Source: Sphingomicrobium nitratireducens | GTDB lineage: Bacteria > Pseudomonadota > Alphaproteobacteria > Sphingomonadales > Sphingomonadaceae | Assembly: GCF_026157035.1 (NCBI RefSeq) | Contig: NZ_JANJZA010000001.1 | Span: 1,033,001-1,097,000 of the forward strand | Length of the DNA stretch: 64,000 nucleotides | Direction of reading: 5' to 3' | Part shown: piece by piece, positions 17,540 to 26,180 of the stretch | Layout: every line of letters begins with the position of its first letter | Numbering within the stretch: position 1 is the first letter of the stretch | Made by a program: the position numbers and the translations under genes | Notes under the pieces: model-generated | The model's input: the letters and a program-made list of their open reading frames with translations, nothing else | What the model was told of the DNA's origin: nothing | Database searches by the model: none

Positions 17540-18616
17540 ATGAGCGAGCATTTCCACACGCTGACGGTGGCCGAAAAGGTCGCCGAAACCGACGAGGCCA
17601 ATTCGGTTTCCTTCCTCGTGCCCGACGAGCTGGCGGAGAAATTCCGCTTTCGTGCGGGCCAGCACCTGACGCTCAAGGCGGACATCGACGGCGAGGAAGT
17701 GCGCCGCAACTATTCGCTATGCGTCGCGCCGCACGAGGGGGCGCTCAAGGTCACCGTCAAGCGCATCGCGGGCGGGGTCTTCTCCAACTGGGTTGGCGAC
17801 CACCTCGATGTCGGCGACGCGATCGAGGTGATGCCGCCCCACGGCAGCTTCACCTACGATTTCGCGCCCGACGCGCCCCCGCGTCACTATGTCGGCTTTG
17901 CCGGCGGGTCGGGCATCACCCCGGTGATGAGCCTGATCCGCACCGCGCTAAGCGTGGAGCCGCACGCGCGCTTCACGCTGTTCTACGGCAATCGCGACAG
18001 CTCGTCGGTCATCTTCCTCGACGCCCTGAGCGATCTCAAGGATCGCTACATGGGGCGGTTCGAACTATTCCACTTCCTCTCGGACGAAGCAGGCGACATC
18101 GACTTGTTCAACGGCATGCTCGACCGCGAGACGTGCGATGCGGTGATCGAGGAGCTGGTGCACGCACCCAAGGAGGTCGATGCCTATTTCATCTGCGGCC
18201 CCGGCCCGATGATGGATGCCGCCGAAGCCGCGCTCAAGGATGCGGGTGTCGCCGAGGACCGGATCCATATCGAGCGCTTCACCGCGGGCCGCCCGTCGGC
18301 GGCCGAGGCCGCGCAGATGCAGCAGGCCAAGGAAGAGGCGTCGGGCACGACCATGTGGGTCAATCTCGACGGGCGCGCGCGCAAGGTCGAGTTCAACGGC
18401 GACAATATCCTCGATTCCGCGCGCGAAGCGGGGCTGCCCGCGCCGTTCGCCTGCAAGGCGGGCGTGTGCGCGACCTGCCGCGCCAAGGTGACCGAAGGAG
18501 AAGTCGAGATGGGCGCCCGCTACGGCCTTACAGACGAGGAAATCGCGGCGGGATACGTGCTGACCTGCCAGTCGGTCCCCAAGGGCGAGGGCGTCAAGGT
18601 CGACTACGACGCGTGA
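17540..18616 (+). CDS. paaE: PaaE: NADPH-dependent reductase of phenylacetyl-CoA epoxidase
   Basis: The 358-residue reductase passes electrons from NADPH to the PaaA diiron centre. In order it has an FAD domain (RRNYSLCVAPHEG), an NAD(P) domain (GFAGGSGITPVMSLIRTAL) and a C-terminal 2Fe-2S ferredoxin domain (FACKAGVCATCRAKV plus a distal Cys in LTCQS). It follows paaC after one base. A hairpin separates it from the aminotransferase gene. Confidence 0.95.
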   Translation: MSEHFHTLTVAEKVAETDEANSVSFLVPDELAEKFRFRAGQHLTLKADIDGEEVRRNYSLCVAPHEGALKVTVKRIAGGVFSNWVGDHLDVGDAIEVMPPHGSFTYDFAPDAPPRHYVGFAGGSGITPVMSLIRTALSVEPHARFTLFYGNRDSSSVIFLDALSDLKDRYMGRFELFHFLSDEAGDIDLFNGMLDRETCDAVIEELVHAPKEVDAYFICGPGPMMDAAEAALKDAGVAEDRIHIERFTAGRPSAAEAAQMQQAKEEASGTTMWVNLDGRARKVEFNGDNILDSAREAGLPAPFACKAGVCATCRAKVTEGEVEMGARYGLTDEEIAAGYVLTCQSVPKGEGVKVDYDA

Positions 18617-18627
18617 AGCCGCGTTGG

Positions 18628-18662
18628 GGGCTTTGCGGAAAGGGCGCTTTCCCGCTAAGCCC
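18628..18662 (+). promoter_or_regulatory. Intercistronic hairpin between paaE and the aminotransferase gene
   Basis: GGGCTT-T-GCGG-AAAG (18628-18642) pairs with CTTT-C-CCGC-T-AAGCCC (18647-18662), with one mismatch and one bulge around a GGCG loop. It ends seven bases before the ATG at 18669, has no T run and leaves no visible ribosome-binding site. It may be an mRNA processing or attenuation element, or a weak terminator. Confidence 0.4.
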
Positions 18663-18668
18663 GCCCGC

Positions 18669-19859
18669 ATGGGAAACGAACAGGGCCTGCTGAGCCAGCT
18701 CCAGCCGATCGAAACCGACAGCCTCTTGAGGCTCATCGCGATGGCGATGGCCGACGAGCGTCCCGACAAGATCGACGTCGGCGTCGGCGTATACCGCTCC
18801 TCGAACGGGGCGACCCCGATCCTTTCCGCGGTCAAGAAAGCAGAAGCGCTGCTCCACGAGCGGCAGGAGACAAAGTCCTATCTCGGGATGAAGGGCGATA
18901 CGCGTTACGCCGAGCTTTTGAAGCCGATCGTGTTCGGCGACGAACTGGCGGGCGACGAGCGCATCTTCTCCCTGCAGACGCCGGGCGGGTGCGGCGCGTT
19001 GACGCTGGCGTTCAAGCTGGTCAAGGCGGCGCGCCCCGATGCGCGCGTGCTGGTGGGCACTCCGACCTGGGCCAACCACGAGCCGATCATCAAAGGCGCC
19101 GGTCTGAAGATCGTGCGCTATCCCTATTACCTCAAGGACGAGCGCCGCATCGATTTCGACGCGATGATGGAGGCGATGGACGCGGCCGAGCCGGGCGACG
19201 TCGCATTGCTTCACGGTTGCTGCCACAACCCCACGGGCGCGGACCTCGATGCCGGCCAGTGGGCCAAGCTGCGCGCCAAGATCGCCGACAAGGGCATCCT
19301 CGCCGTCGTCGACATCGCCTATCAGGGGCTGGGCGACGGGATCGACGAGGATGCGGCGGGGCTGCGCGGGCTGGTCTCGGCCTGCGACGAGATCATCGTG
19401 GCGCAGAGCTGCGACAAGAATTTCGGCGTCTATCGCGACCGCGTCGGCTGCCTGTTCTTCAAGACCGCGGACGAGAGCCAGGGCAAGATCGCGATGGACC
19501 ACGTGATGCAGATCGCGCGCGAGATGTGGTCGATGCCGCCCGATCATGGCGCGGCGGTCGTGCGCACCGTACTCGATGACGAGAAATTGCGCGCCGAGTG
19601 GCTCGACGAACTGGAGATCATGCGCGGGCGCATCAACGACCTGCGCAAGCGGATCGCGGCCAAGGACCCGCGCCTCGCCTACATCGCCGAGCAGAAGGGC
19701 ATGTTCTCGATGCTCCCGCTCACCCCCGCACAGGTCGATGGCCTGCGCGAGAAATACGCGATCTACATGGCCGACAGCGGGCGCTTCAACGTGGTCGGTA
19801 TGGGCGATCACGACGTCGACCGCTTTGCCGCGGCGGTGCTGGAGGCGATGGATGGCTAG
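18669..19859 (+). CDS. Class I aromatic/aspartate aminotransferase
   Basis: This 396-residue PLP enzyme is of the AspC/TyrB family. It has the expected active-site residues: N187 (CHNPTG), D215 and Y218 (VVDIAYQG), Lys250 (QSCDKNFGVYRDRVG) and the C-terminal substrate Arg in SGRFNVVGM. The residue before the PLP lysine is Asp where Ser is usual. Family members exchange amino groups between aspartate or aromatic amino acids and 2-oxoglutarate. Its position after paaABCE and before a 2-oxo-acid dehydrogenase suggests phenylalanine/tyrosine as substrates. I chose ATG 18669; a longer frame begins at 18624. Its 3' end overlaps the next start by eight bases. Confidence 0.87.
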   Translation: MGNEQGLLSQLQPIETDSLLRLIAMAMADERPDKIDVGVGVYRSSNGATPILSAVKKAEALLHERQETKSYLGMKGDTRYAELLKPIVFGDELAGDERIFSLQTPGGCGALTLAFKLVKAARPDARVLVGTPTWANHEPIIKGAGLKIVRYPYYLKDERRIDFDAMMEAMDAAEPGDVALLHGCCHNPTGADLDAGQWAKLRAKIADKGILAVVDIAYQGLGDGIDEDAAGLRGLVSACDEIIVAQSCDKNFGVYRDRVGCLFFKTADESQGKIAMDHVMQIAREMWSMPPDHGAAVVRTVLDDEKLRAEWLDELEIMRGRINDLRKRIAAKDPRLAYIAEQKGMFSMLPLTPAQVDGLREKYAIYMADSGRFNVVGMGDHDVDRFAAAVLEAMDG

Positions 19860-21900
19860 CGTGCTCGACCGCGACGACACTTCGACCGACGAGCCGGCCT
19901 TTAGCTGGGAAGACGTCGCGCGCCTCGTCCTCACCAGCCGCGAGATGGACCGGCTCGAGGAAGAGGAACTCGTCCCGGCCAAGAAAGTGCTCTACCAATT
20001 CTCCGCACGCGGCCACGACATGGCGCAGGTCATGCTCGGCCTGCATTTGCGCGATGGCGATGCGGCGTGCGGCTACTACCGCTCGCGCCCGATGCTCTTG
20101 GCGCTGGGCGTCGACCTCGCCGATGCGCTCGGGTCGGGCATGGGCCGCGAGGGCGGCTATTCGGACGGGCGCGATATCGGCGTCGTGTTCAACTATCCCA
20201 ACCCTGGCGGCGCACATGCGCTCCCCATGTGCGGCGGGGTGGGCGCGCAATACACGCCCGCCGCCGGCTGGGCGCAGGCGATCACCTACAAGGCCAAGGT
20301 GCTGGGAGAGAAGGATACGGGCGCGATCGCGGTCGTGCTGGGCGGCGATGCCAGCTGCGCGACGGGCGGTTTCTGGTCGGCGCTGACCATCGCGACGACG
20401 CAGCAGCTGCCTTTGCTCTTCTACGTCGAGGACAACGGCTATGGCATCTCGGTGCCTTCGACCTACCAAACGCCCGGGCAGGACATCGCGGCCAATCTCG
20501 GCAGCTTCAAGGGGCTGGAAATCTTCAACGGCGACGGGACCGATCCCGAAGAAGCCGCCTCCCTCATCGGAAAGGCTTTCGCCCATGTCCGAGGCCGCAA
20601 GGGGCCGGCATTGCTCCGTCTGACCGTGCCGCGCCTCGAGGGGCACAGCGCGCAGGACACGCAGGCCTACAAGAGCGACGAGGAAATCGCCGCCGAATGG
20701 GCGCGCGACCCGCTGCCCAAGCTGAAGGCGAAGGCCAACAATCTCGACTGGGACATGATCGAAGCCTCGGTCGAACGAGAAGTCGACGATGCGCGCCAGC
20801 GGGCCGAGGCGAGGGGGGTCTCTTCGCCCGAGGACGTGGCGAAGGGTGTCTATTTCGAGGGCGACCATGCCAAGGTCGGCGGGCAGGCGGGGCTCTCGCT
20901 GGACGGCACGCACGAGGACCCGCGTCCAGAGGGCCAGCGCATCAACATGGTCACCGCGATCCGCAAGGTGCTCGACCAGGAGCTTGAGGCGAACCCTAAG
21001 ATGAGCGTGTTCGGCGAGGATGTTGGCCCCAAGGGCGGCGTCCACGCGGTCACGCTGGGCCTCCAGGAGAAATTCGGCCACGACCGGGTGTTCGATACCT
21101 CGCTCAACGAGGAAGGCATCGTCGGGCGTGCGGTGGGAATGGCGATGGCGGGGCTGCTGCCCGTGCCCGAAATCCAGTTCCGCAAATATGCCGAGCCCGC
21201 GACCGAGCAGATCAACGACTGCGGCACGATCCGCTGGCGCACCAACAACCGCTTCGCCGCCCCCATGGTGCTGCGCATCCCGGGCGGTTTCTTCAAGTGC
21301 GGCGACCCGTGGCACAGCCAGACAAATGAAGTGCAGTTCGTGCACAATCCGGGCTGGAAGGTCGCGGTGCCGTCCAATGCCGAAGACGCGGTCGGGCTGC
21401 TGCGCATGGCGCTGCGTTCGAACGATCCCACCATCTTCTTCGAACATCGCGCGATGCTCGACGATGCCTGGGCGCGCCGGCCCTATCCGGGCGACGGCTA
21501 CGTGCTGCCGTTCGGCCGCGCGAAGAAGACGAGGGAGGGCGACAAGATCACCATCGTCACGTGGGGCGCGATGACGCCGCGCTGCGAGGCGGCGGCGAAG
21601 GATGTTTCCGCCGATGTCATCGACTTGCGCACGCTGATGCCGTGGGACGAGGAAATGGTGCTGGAAAGCGTTGCCAAGACCCATCGCTGCCTGATCGTCC
21701 ACGAAGACTTGCGTACCGGCGGGTTCGGCGCGGAGATCGCGGCGGTGGTCGCCGACAAGGCGTTCCTCGATCTCGACGCACCGGTCGAGCGCGTGACGAT
21801 GCCAGATATCCCGAGCCCGCATCATCCCAAGCTACTCGACGCGGCGGTCCCGTCTGTCGATGACATCAAGGCGAAAATCGCCCAAATGCTGGAGTTCTAG
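19852..21900 (+). CDS. Fused E1 alpha-beta of a thiamine-diphosphate 2-oxo-acid dehydrogenase
   Basis: The 682-residue product joins E1 alpha (about residues 15-330) and E1 beta (about 365-682) in one chain. The alpha half has the TPP-binding region GGDASCATGGFWSAL and VEDNGYGIS. The beta half has SVFGEDVGPKGGVHAVTLGL, NEEGIVGRAVGMAMAG and HEDLRTGGFGAEIA. This is closest to the branched-chain 2-oxo-acid dehydrogenase type. It oxidatively decarboxylates a 2-oxo acid and passes the acyl group to E2. The start ATG 19852 overlaps the aminotransferase stop. E2 follows two bases later; no E3 gene is in the window. The true substrate could be branched-chain or aryl 2-oxo acids. Confidence 0.9.
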   Translation: MASVLDRDDTSTDEPAFSWEDVARLVLTSREMDRLEEEELVPAKKVLYQFSARGHDMAQVMLGLHLRDGDAACGYYRSRPMLLALGVDLADALGSGMGREGGYSDGRDIGVVFNYPNPGGAHALPMCGGVGAQYTPAAGWAQAITYKAKVLGEKDTGAIAVVLGGDASCATGGFWSALTIATTQQLPLLFYVEDNGYGISVPSTYQTPGQDIAANLGSFKGLEIFNGDGTDPEEAASLIGKAFAHVRGRKGPALLRLTVPRLEGHSAQDTQAYKSDEEIAAEWARDPLPKLKAKANNLDWDMIEASVEREVDDARQRAEARGVSSPEDVAKGVYFEGDHAKVGGQAGLSLDGTHEDPRPEGQRINMVTAIRKVLDQELEANPKMSVFGEDVGPKGGVHAVTLGLQEKFGHDRVFDTSLNEEGIVGRAVGMAMAGLLPVPEIQFRKYAEPATEQINDCGTIRWRTNNRFAAPMVLRIPGGFFKCGDPWHSQTNEVQFVHNPGWKVAVPSNAEDAVGLLRMALRSNDPTIFFEHRAMLDDAWARRPYPGDGYVLPFGRAKKTREGDKITIVTWGAMTPRCEAAAKDVSADVIDLRTLMPWDEEMVLESVAKTHRCLIVHEDLRTGGFGAEIAAVVADKAFLDLDAPVERVTMPDIPSPHHPKLLDAAVPSVDDIKAKIAQMLEF

Positions 21901-21902
21901 GC

Positions 21903-23105
21903 GTGATCGACGTCCATGTTCCCGACGAGCAGGAAGGCACCAAGGCGGTCGTGCGCGCATGGCTGGTCAAGGTCGGCGAGAGCGTCGCCGAGAACGATCC
22001 GCTGGTCGAGCTGGAGACCGACAAGGTCACGCAGGAAGTGCCCGCGCCTGCGGCTGGCGTGCTCACGCAAATCATTCTCGACACCGATTCAGAGGCCGAA
22101 CCCGGAGCGCTGCTCGGCAGGATCGATCCGTCGGGCGAGGCAAGCGGAACGCCCGAGGCCGAGGAGGCGCCCGCCAAAGTCGACGCGCCCAAGGTCGCGC
22201 CCGCCAGCGAGACCAAGCCTGCGGTGATGAAGGAAACGCGCCTGTCGCCCGCGGTGAAGCGCGCCGTCATCCAGCACGATATCGACCCCGGCCATATCGA
22301 GGGCACGGGCAAGAACGGGCGCATCACGCTCGAAGATGTCGATCGCGCGGTCGCCTCCGCCACCGTCAGCCATGTCGGCGCGCCCAAGACTGCGCAGCCG
22401 CGCGTGGTCGAGCCGTTCGCCGCGCAGGACATCCCCCATGACCGGATGCGCAAGACGATCGCCGAGAACATGGTGAAAGCGGTTACCGCCGCGCCTCATG
22501 TCACCGCGCTATTCGAATGCGATTTCTCCGCCGTCGCCGCGCACAAGGCGGCGATGAAAGCGAAGGGCGTGAAGCTCAGCTACACCGCCTACATTCTCAA
22601 GGCCGCGTCGGAAGCGATGGCGGTCGCCCCCGCGATCAACGGCCGCTGGGAAGAGGACCGCATCGCGGTTTCGTCGACCATCGACATCGGTGTCGGCACC
22701 GCATTGGGTGACAAGGGGCTTGTCGTTCCTGTCGTGCGCGACGTCGGTTCGCTGAGTCTCGAGGAGGCGGGCAAGGCATTGGACGCGCTGACGACGAAGG
22801 CGCGTGAGGGCAAGCTCGACCGCAAGGACGTCTCGGGCGGCAGCTTCACGATTTCCAACCACGGCGTCTCGGGCAGCCTGCTCGCCAGCCCGATCATTCT
22901 GCACCAGGGCCAGGCCGCGATCCTGGGCATCGGCAAGCTGGAAAAGCGCGTCGTCGTGCGCGAACTCGATGGTCAGGACGTGATGGTGATCCGCCCGATG
23001 GCCTACGTCACGCTCACCATCGATCACCGCGTCGTCGACGGCCACCAGACCAATGCGTGGCTCAGTCGCTTCGTCGAGGTGCTGGAGACTTGGCCGGCGG
23101 CCTAG
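21903..23105 (+). CDS. 2-oxo-acid dehydrogenase E2 acyltransferase
   Basis: The 400-residue protein has an N-terminal lipoyl domain with the lipoylated Lys41 (ETDKVTQEV), an Ala/Pro/Glu linker, a peripheral-subunit-binding domain (RLSPAVKRAV, GTGKNGRITLEDV) and the catalytic acyltransferase domain ending in DHRVVDG with His375 and Asp379. It takes the acyl group from E1 and forms the acyl-CoA. The start is GTG 21903, two bases after the E1 stop. It is the last gene of the plus-strand run, convergent with the VOC gene three bases away. Confidence 0.94.
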   Translation: MIDVHVPDEQEGTKAVVRAWLVKVGESVAENDPLVELETDKVTQEVPAPAAGVLTQIILDTDSEAEPGALLGRIDPSGEASGTPEAEEAPAKVDAPKVAPASETKPAVMKETRLSPAVKRAVIQHDIDPGHIEGTGKNGRITLEDVDRAVASATVSHVGAPKTAQPRVVEPFAAQDIPHDRMRKTIAENMVKAVTAAPHVTALFECDFSAVAAHKAAMKAKGVKLSYTAYILKAASEAMAVAPAINGRWEEDRIAVSSTIDIGVGTALGDKGLVVPVVRDVGSLSLEEAGKALDALTTKAREGKLDRKDVSGGSFTISNHGVSGSLLASPIILHQGQAAILGIGKLEKRVVVRELDGQDVMVIRPMAYVTLTIDHRVVDGHQTNAWLSRFVEVLETWPAA

Positions 23106-23108
23106 CGC

Positions 23109-23687
23109 CTATTGCGGCGACGTATCCTCGAGCCCGTGCGCCTCGCGCGCGATCTTGTGGAGCCAGTCGGCGTGCTTGGGCGCCTTCTTGGTCTCGCTCC
23201 ATTCGTCGAGCATCAGCGGGGCGACGCGCTTCAGCTCCGCATATTGCTCGTCGGTGCCGATGTCGGCGGCGAGCTCCACGCGGTGGCCGTTGGGGTCGAA
23301 GAAGTAGATCGACTTGAAGATGCCGTGGTGCGTCGGGCCGAGCACGTCGATCCCTTCCGCCTCGATATGCGCCTTGGCTGCTTCGAGTTCCTCTTCGCTG
23401 CCGACGCGGAACGCGAGGTGCTGGACCCAGGCCGGCGTGTTCTCGTCGCGACCCATGTCTTTCTGATTGGGCAGCTCGAAGAAGGCGAGGATGTTGCCGT
23501 TCCCCGCGTCGAGGAAGACATGCATGTAGGGATCGTATTCGCCGGTCGAGGGGACATGGTCTTCGGCAAAGGCTGTGGTGTAGTCCATGCCGAGCACGCG
23601 GCCGTACCACTCGACCGTCTCCTTGGCGTCCTTGCAGCGATAGGCGGCATGGTGGACGCCGCCGAGCTTCACGGGGTGGTCGGTCAT
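23109..23687 (-). CDS. VOC-family (glyoxalase/extradiol dioxygenase-like) protein
   Basis: The 192-residue product has two VOC beta-alpha modules. Possible metal ligands are His in GGVHHAAYRC, His in WVQHLAFRV and Glu in GHRVELA, the usual H/H/E triad. It lies directly after hppD, with the start overlapping the hppD stop as TGATG (or GTG 23690). The pairing implies a role near tyrosine or homogentisate catabolism, but the reaction is unknown. The C-terminal tail beyond the VOC fold is about 40 residues long and charged. Confidence 0.82.
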   Translation of the reverse strand: MTDHPVKLGGVHHAAYRCKDAKETVEWYGRVLGMDYTTAFAEDHVPSTGEYDPYMHVFLDAGNGNILAFFELPNQKDMGRDENTPAWVQHLAFRVGSEEELEAAKAHIEAEGIDVLGPTHHGIFKSIYFFDPNGHRVELAADIGTDEQYAELKRVAPLMLDEWSETKKAPKHADWLHKIAREAHGLEDTSPQ

Positions 23688-24787
23688 CACGCTTTCTCCT
23701 CGACCTTGAGCACGCCGCGCGCGATCTGGTCGCGTTCCATGCTCTCGAACAGTGCCTTGAAGTTGCCCTCGCCGAAGCCTTCGTCGCCCTTGCGCTGGAT
23801 GAATTCGAAGAAGACCGGCCCGACCTGCGCCTCGGCGAAGATCTGGAGCAGCAGGCGCGGCGCGCCGCCCTCGGTGGTCCCGTCGAGCAGGATGCCGCGC
23901 GTCTTGAGGTCCTCGGCATTCTCGCCGTGTCCCGGCAGGCGCTCGTCGAGCATCTCGTAATAGGTCGCGGGCGGCGCGGTCATGAACGGGACGCCGGACG
24001 TCTTGAGATTGTCCCAGCAGCCGACAAGGTCGTCGCAGATGAGCGCGATGTGCTGGATGCCCTCGCCGTTATACTCGCGCAGATATTCCTCGATCTGGCC
24101 CTTGCCGCCTTCGCCTTCCTCGTTGAGCGGGATGCGGATCTTGCCGTCGGGCGCGGTCAGCGCCTTGGAGGTCAGGCCGGTATACTCGCCCTTGATGTCG
24201 AAGTAGCGGATTTCCTGGAAGTTGAAGAGCTTCTCGTACCAGTCGGCCCAGTACTTCATGCGCCCGCCGTAAAGGTTGTGCGTGAGGTGGTCGATCCGGG
24301 TGAACCCCGCCCCTTTCGGCCATTTCTCGACGCCGTCGAGATACTCGAAATCGATGTCGTAGATCGTCAGCGCATCCTCGTCCGGTCCGTCGGCATAGCG
24401 ATCGACGAGGTAGATGTGCGCGCCCCCGATGCCCTGGATGGCGGGAATAAATAGCTCCATCGGCCCGACATCGGTGTCGACCGGCTTGGCACCGCGTTCG
24501 AGGAGCCGTTCCATCGCTGCGCCCGCGTCGCGCACCCGAAAGGCCATGCCGCACGCGCCCGGCCCGTGCTCGGCGGCGAAAAAGGCGGCCGGGCTTCCCG
24601 GCTCGTAATTGGCGACGAGGTTGATCCCGCCCTGGCGCCACAGCTGCACGTCCTTGGAGCGGTGGTTGGCGACATGGGTGAAGCCCATCGCTTCGAACAC
24701 CGGCTCGAGGAGACCCTTCTCGGGCGCGCAGAATTCGACGAACTCGAAACCGTCGAGGCCGATGGGATTGTCGAACAGGTCGGGCAT
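23687..24787 (-). CDS. hppD: 4-hydroxyphenylpyruvate dioxygenase
   Basis: The 366-residue iron enzyme converts 4-hydroxyphenylpyruvate to homogentisate in tyrosine catabolism. The two-VOC architecture is intact and the iron ligands are His167 (RIDHLTHN), His246 (GIQHIALI) and Glu328 (VFFEFIQR). The C-terminal helix region [13 protein letters not shown] is conserved. I chose ATG 24787, preceded by gagga; a longer frame starts at 24856 within the divergent control region. It is read away from marR and followed by the VOC gene. Confidence 0.96.
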   Translation of the reverse strand: MPDLFDNPIGLDGFEFVEFCAPEKGLLEPVFEAMGFTHVANHRSKDVQLWRQGGINLVANYEPGSPAAFFAAEHGPGACGMAFRVRDAGAAMERLLERGAKPVDTDVGPMELFIPAIQGIGGAHIYLVDRYADGPDEDALTIYDIDFEYLDGVEKWPKGAGFTRIDHLTHNLYGGRMKYWADWYEKLFNFQEIRYFDIKGEYTGLTSKALTAPDGKIRIPLNEEGEGGKGQIEEYLREYNGEGIQHIALICDDLVGCWDNLKTSGVPFMTAPPATYYEMLDERLPGHGENAEDLKTRGILLDGTTEGGAPRLLLQIFAEAQVGPVFFEFIQRKGDEGFGEGNFKALFESMERDQIARGVLKVEEKA

Positions 24788-24842
24788 GGGCGGGTCCTCT
24801 TGTGGCGGGCGACTTGCGCTGGCCCGCGAAAAATGACACTTT

Positions 24843-24873
24843 GTTGCAATAAGCAACTGGTTGTATTCACAAC
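24843..24873. promoter_or_regulatory. Paired inverted repeats between hppD and marR, candidate MarR operators
   Basis: Two small palindromes lie side by side: GTTGC-AATAA-GCAAC (24843-24857) and GTTGT-ATTC-ACAAC (24860-24873). They share a GTTG/CAAC half-site and fall in the control region shared by the divergent genes. This suits autoregulation and control of hppD by the neighbouring MarR protein. Confidence 0.6.
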
Positions 24874-24889
24874 TTACTAGGTGGCGGCC

Positions 24890-25345
24890 ATGGATGTCAA
24901 TTCGAAGAACGCGATCCGACTAGGCGCATTCCTGCCCTACCAGCTTGTGCTCCTCGCCGACCTCGTCTCGCGCCGGATTGCCACGGTGGTGAAACGCCGC
25001 GAAGGGCTCAATCTATCCCACTGGCGCGTGATGGCGGCAGTGGCGGAGGTGCCGGGCCGCACCGCGCGCGAAGTCGTTGCCGTGACCCCGATGGACAAGG
25101 GGATCGTCAGCCGAGCGGTCAAGAGCCTTATCGAAAAGGGTCTGGTCGAGCGTCGCGCCTCGGACAGCGACGGGCGACTGGGCCATCTGCACCTCACGAC
25201 CCGGGGCGAGGCGGCCTATGCCTCGATCGCGGCGGACATTCTGGATGTCGAAGCGGATATGGTCCGAGGGTTGGAGGCAGGCGACCGGGCGGCCCTGCAG
25301 CGTCATCTCGCCGCGCTGCTCGAAAGTTTGCGGGAGGCCGACTGA
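24890..25345 (+). CDS. MarR-family transcriptional regulator
   Basis: The 151-residue product has the MarR winged-helix domain: [37 protein letters not shown] (recognition helix) and the wing [19 protein letters not shown]. The flanking helices would form the dimer. I chose ATG 24890, placed after AGGTGG; a GTG at 24881 is in frame. It diverges from hppD, with paired palindromes between them, so it probably controls tyrosine catabolism in response to an aromatic ligand. Confidence 0.88.
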   Translation: MDVNSKNAIRLGAFLPYQLVLLADLVSRRIATVVKRREGLNLSHWRVMAAVAEVPGRTAREVVAVTPMDKGIVSRAVKSLIEKGLVERRASDSDGRLGHLHLTTRGEAAYASIAADILDVEADMVRGLEAGDRAALQRHLAALLESLREAD

Positions 25346-25356
25346 GCGCCGTGCGC

Positions 25357-25932
25357 TCAGTCCTCGTTCGAGCCTTCGGACTGGCTGATCATCCGTTGCA
25401 CCGCCTGTTCGGTGCGGCTGGTCGAGATGACATGGTCGACGCCTTCCACCGTGATCGCGATTGTGCCCTGTTCGGTCGTCTCGATGAGCTTCTTGGACTT
25501 TAGATACCAGACATGGAAGGCGAACTGGTTGTCGCTGCAACCCAGGCTCTCCTGGAGCTGCCAGCCGCCTAGGCCCGGTTCCGCCCCGTTCGCGCGCCGA
25601 CGCTTGTAGAGTTCGAAAAGCAGCCTTGCGTGCTTTTCGGCATCGTCGACGGCCGCCTTTTCGTCGAAGTCGACGCCCTCGACGGGCTTGGGTGCCTGCC
25701 CGTTGCCGCGCTTGATGTAGGCGCTGTCGTAGACCGATCGCGTTTCCGGGTCCGAAAGGACGTCGTACGCCTTGCGGACTTGCGTGAACTTGTCGACGTC
25801 GGCCGTCTCGACGCGGTCGGGATGGTAGATTTTCGCGAAATAGTGGAACGCGACCTCGAGCATCTTCGGGTCGCAGTCGGGGCTGACCTGCAGGAGGGCG
25901 TAATAGTCGGTAAAGCCGTCGTCGCCCGTCAT
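25357..25932 (-). CDS. J-domain protein
   Basis: The 191-residue product has an N-terminal J domain (residues about 7-70: [38 protein letters not shown]) with the HPD motif that stimulates Hsp70 ATPase. The C-terminal part is not zinc-finger or substrate-domain DnaJ. It resembles a small winged-helix-like domain ([27 protein letters not shown]). It is therefore a specialised co-chaperone, not DnaJ itself. It lies between marR (convergent) and tRNA-Arg (same strand). Confidence 0.83.
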   Translation of the reverse strand: MTGDDGFTDYYALLQVSPDCDPKMLEVAFHYFAKIYHPDRVETADVDKFTQVRKAYDVLSDPETRSVYDSAYIKRGNGQAPKPVEGVDFDEKAAVDDAEKHARLLFELYKRRRANGAEPGLGGWQLQESLGCSDNQFAFHVWYLKSKKLIETTEQGTIAITVEGVDHVISTSRTEQAVQRMISQSEGSNED

Positions 25933-25956
25933 CGCTCCCGCCTTCGCTCTTGCGGC

Positions 25957-26033
<77 letters not shown>

Positions 26034-26180
26034 AATGCCGGCCGGTTCGCGCCGCCTAACCCGAAGGGGGAAGGGGAGCAAGCCCTCGCGTGGTTCTCGA
26101 GCAAAACCATCGGTGCGAATCCATCTTTTCAAGCCGGAAATTTCTGGCAGAACCGTCGCGAAAACAATGATGAGTTCACT

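Noticed and set aside
19786-21825. A 679-residue antisense frame across the E1 gene
   Set aside because: It is a composition effect of GC-rich codons; the plus strand carries complete TPP and E1 beta motifs.
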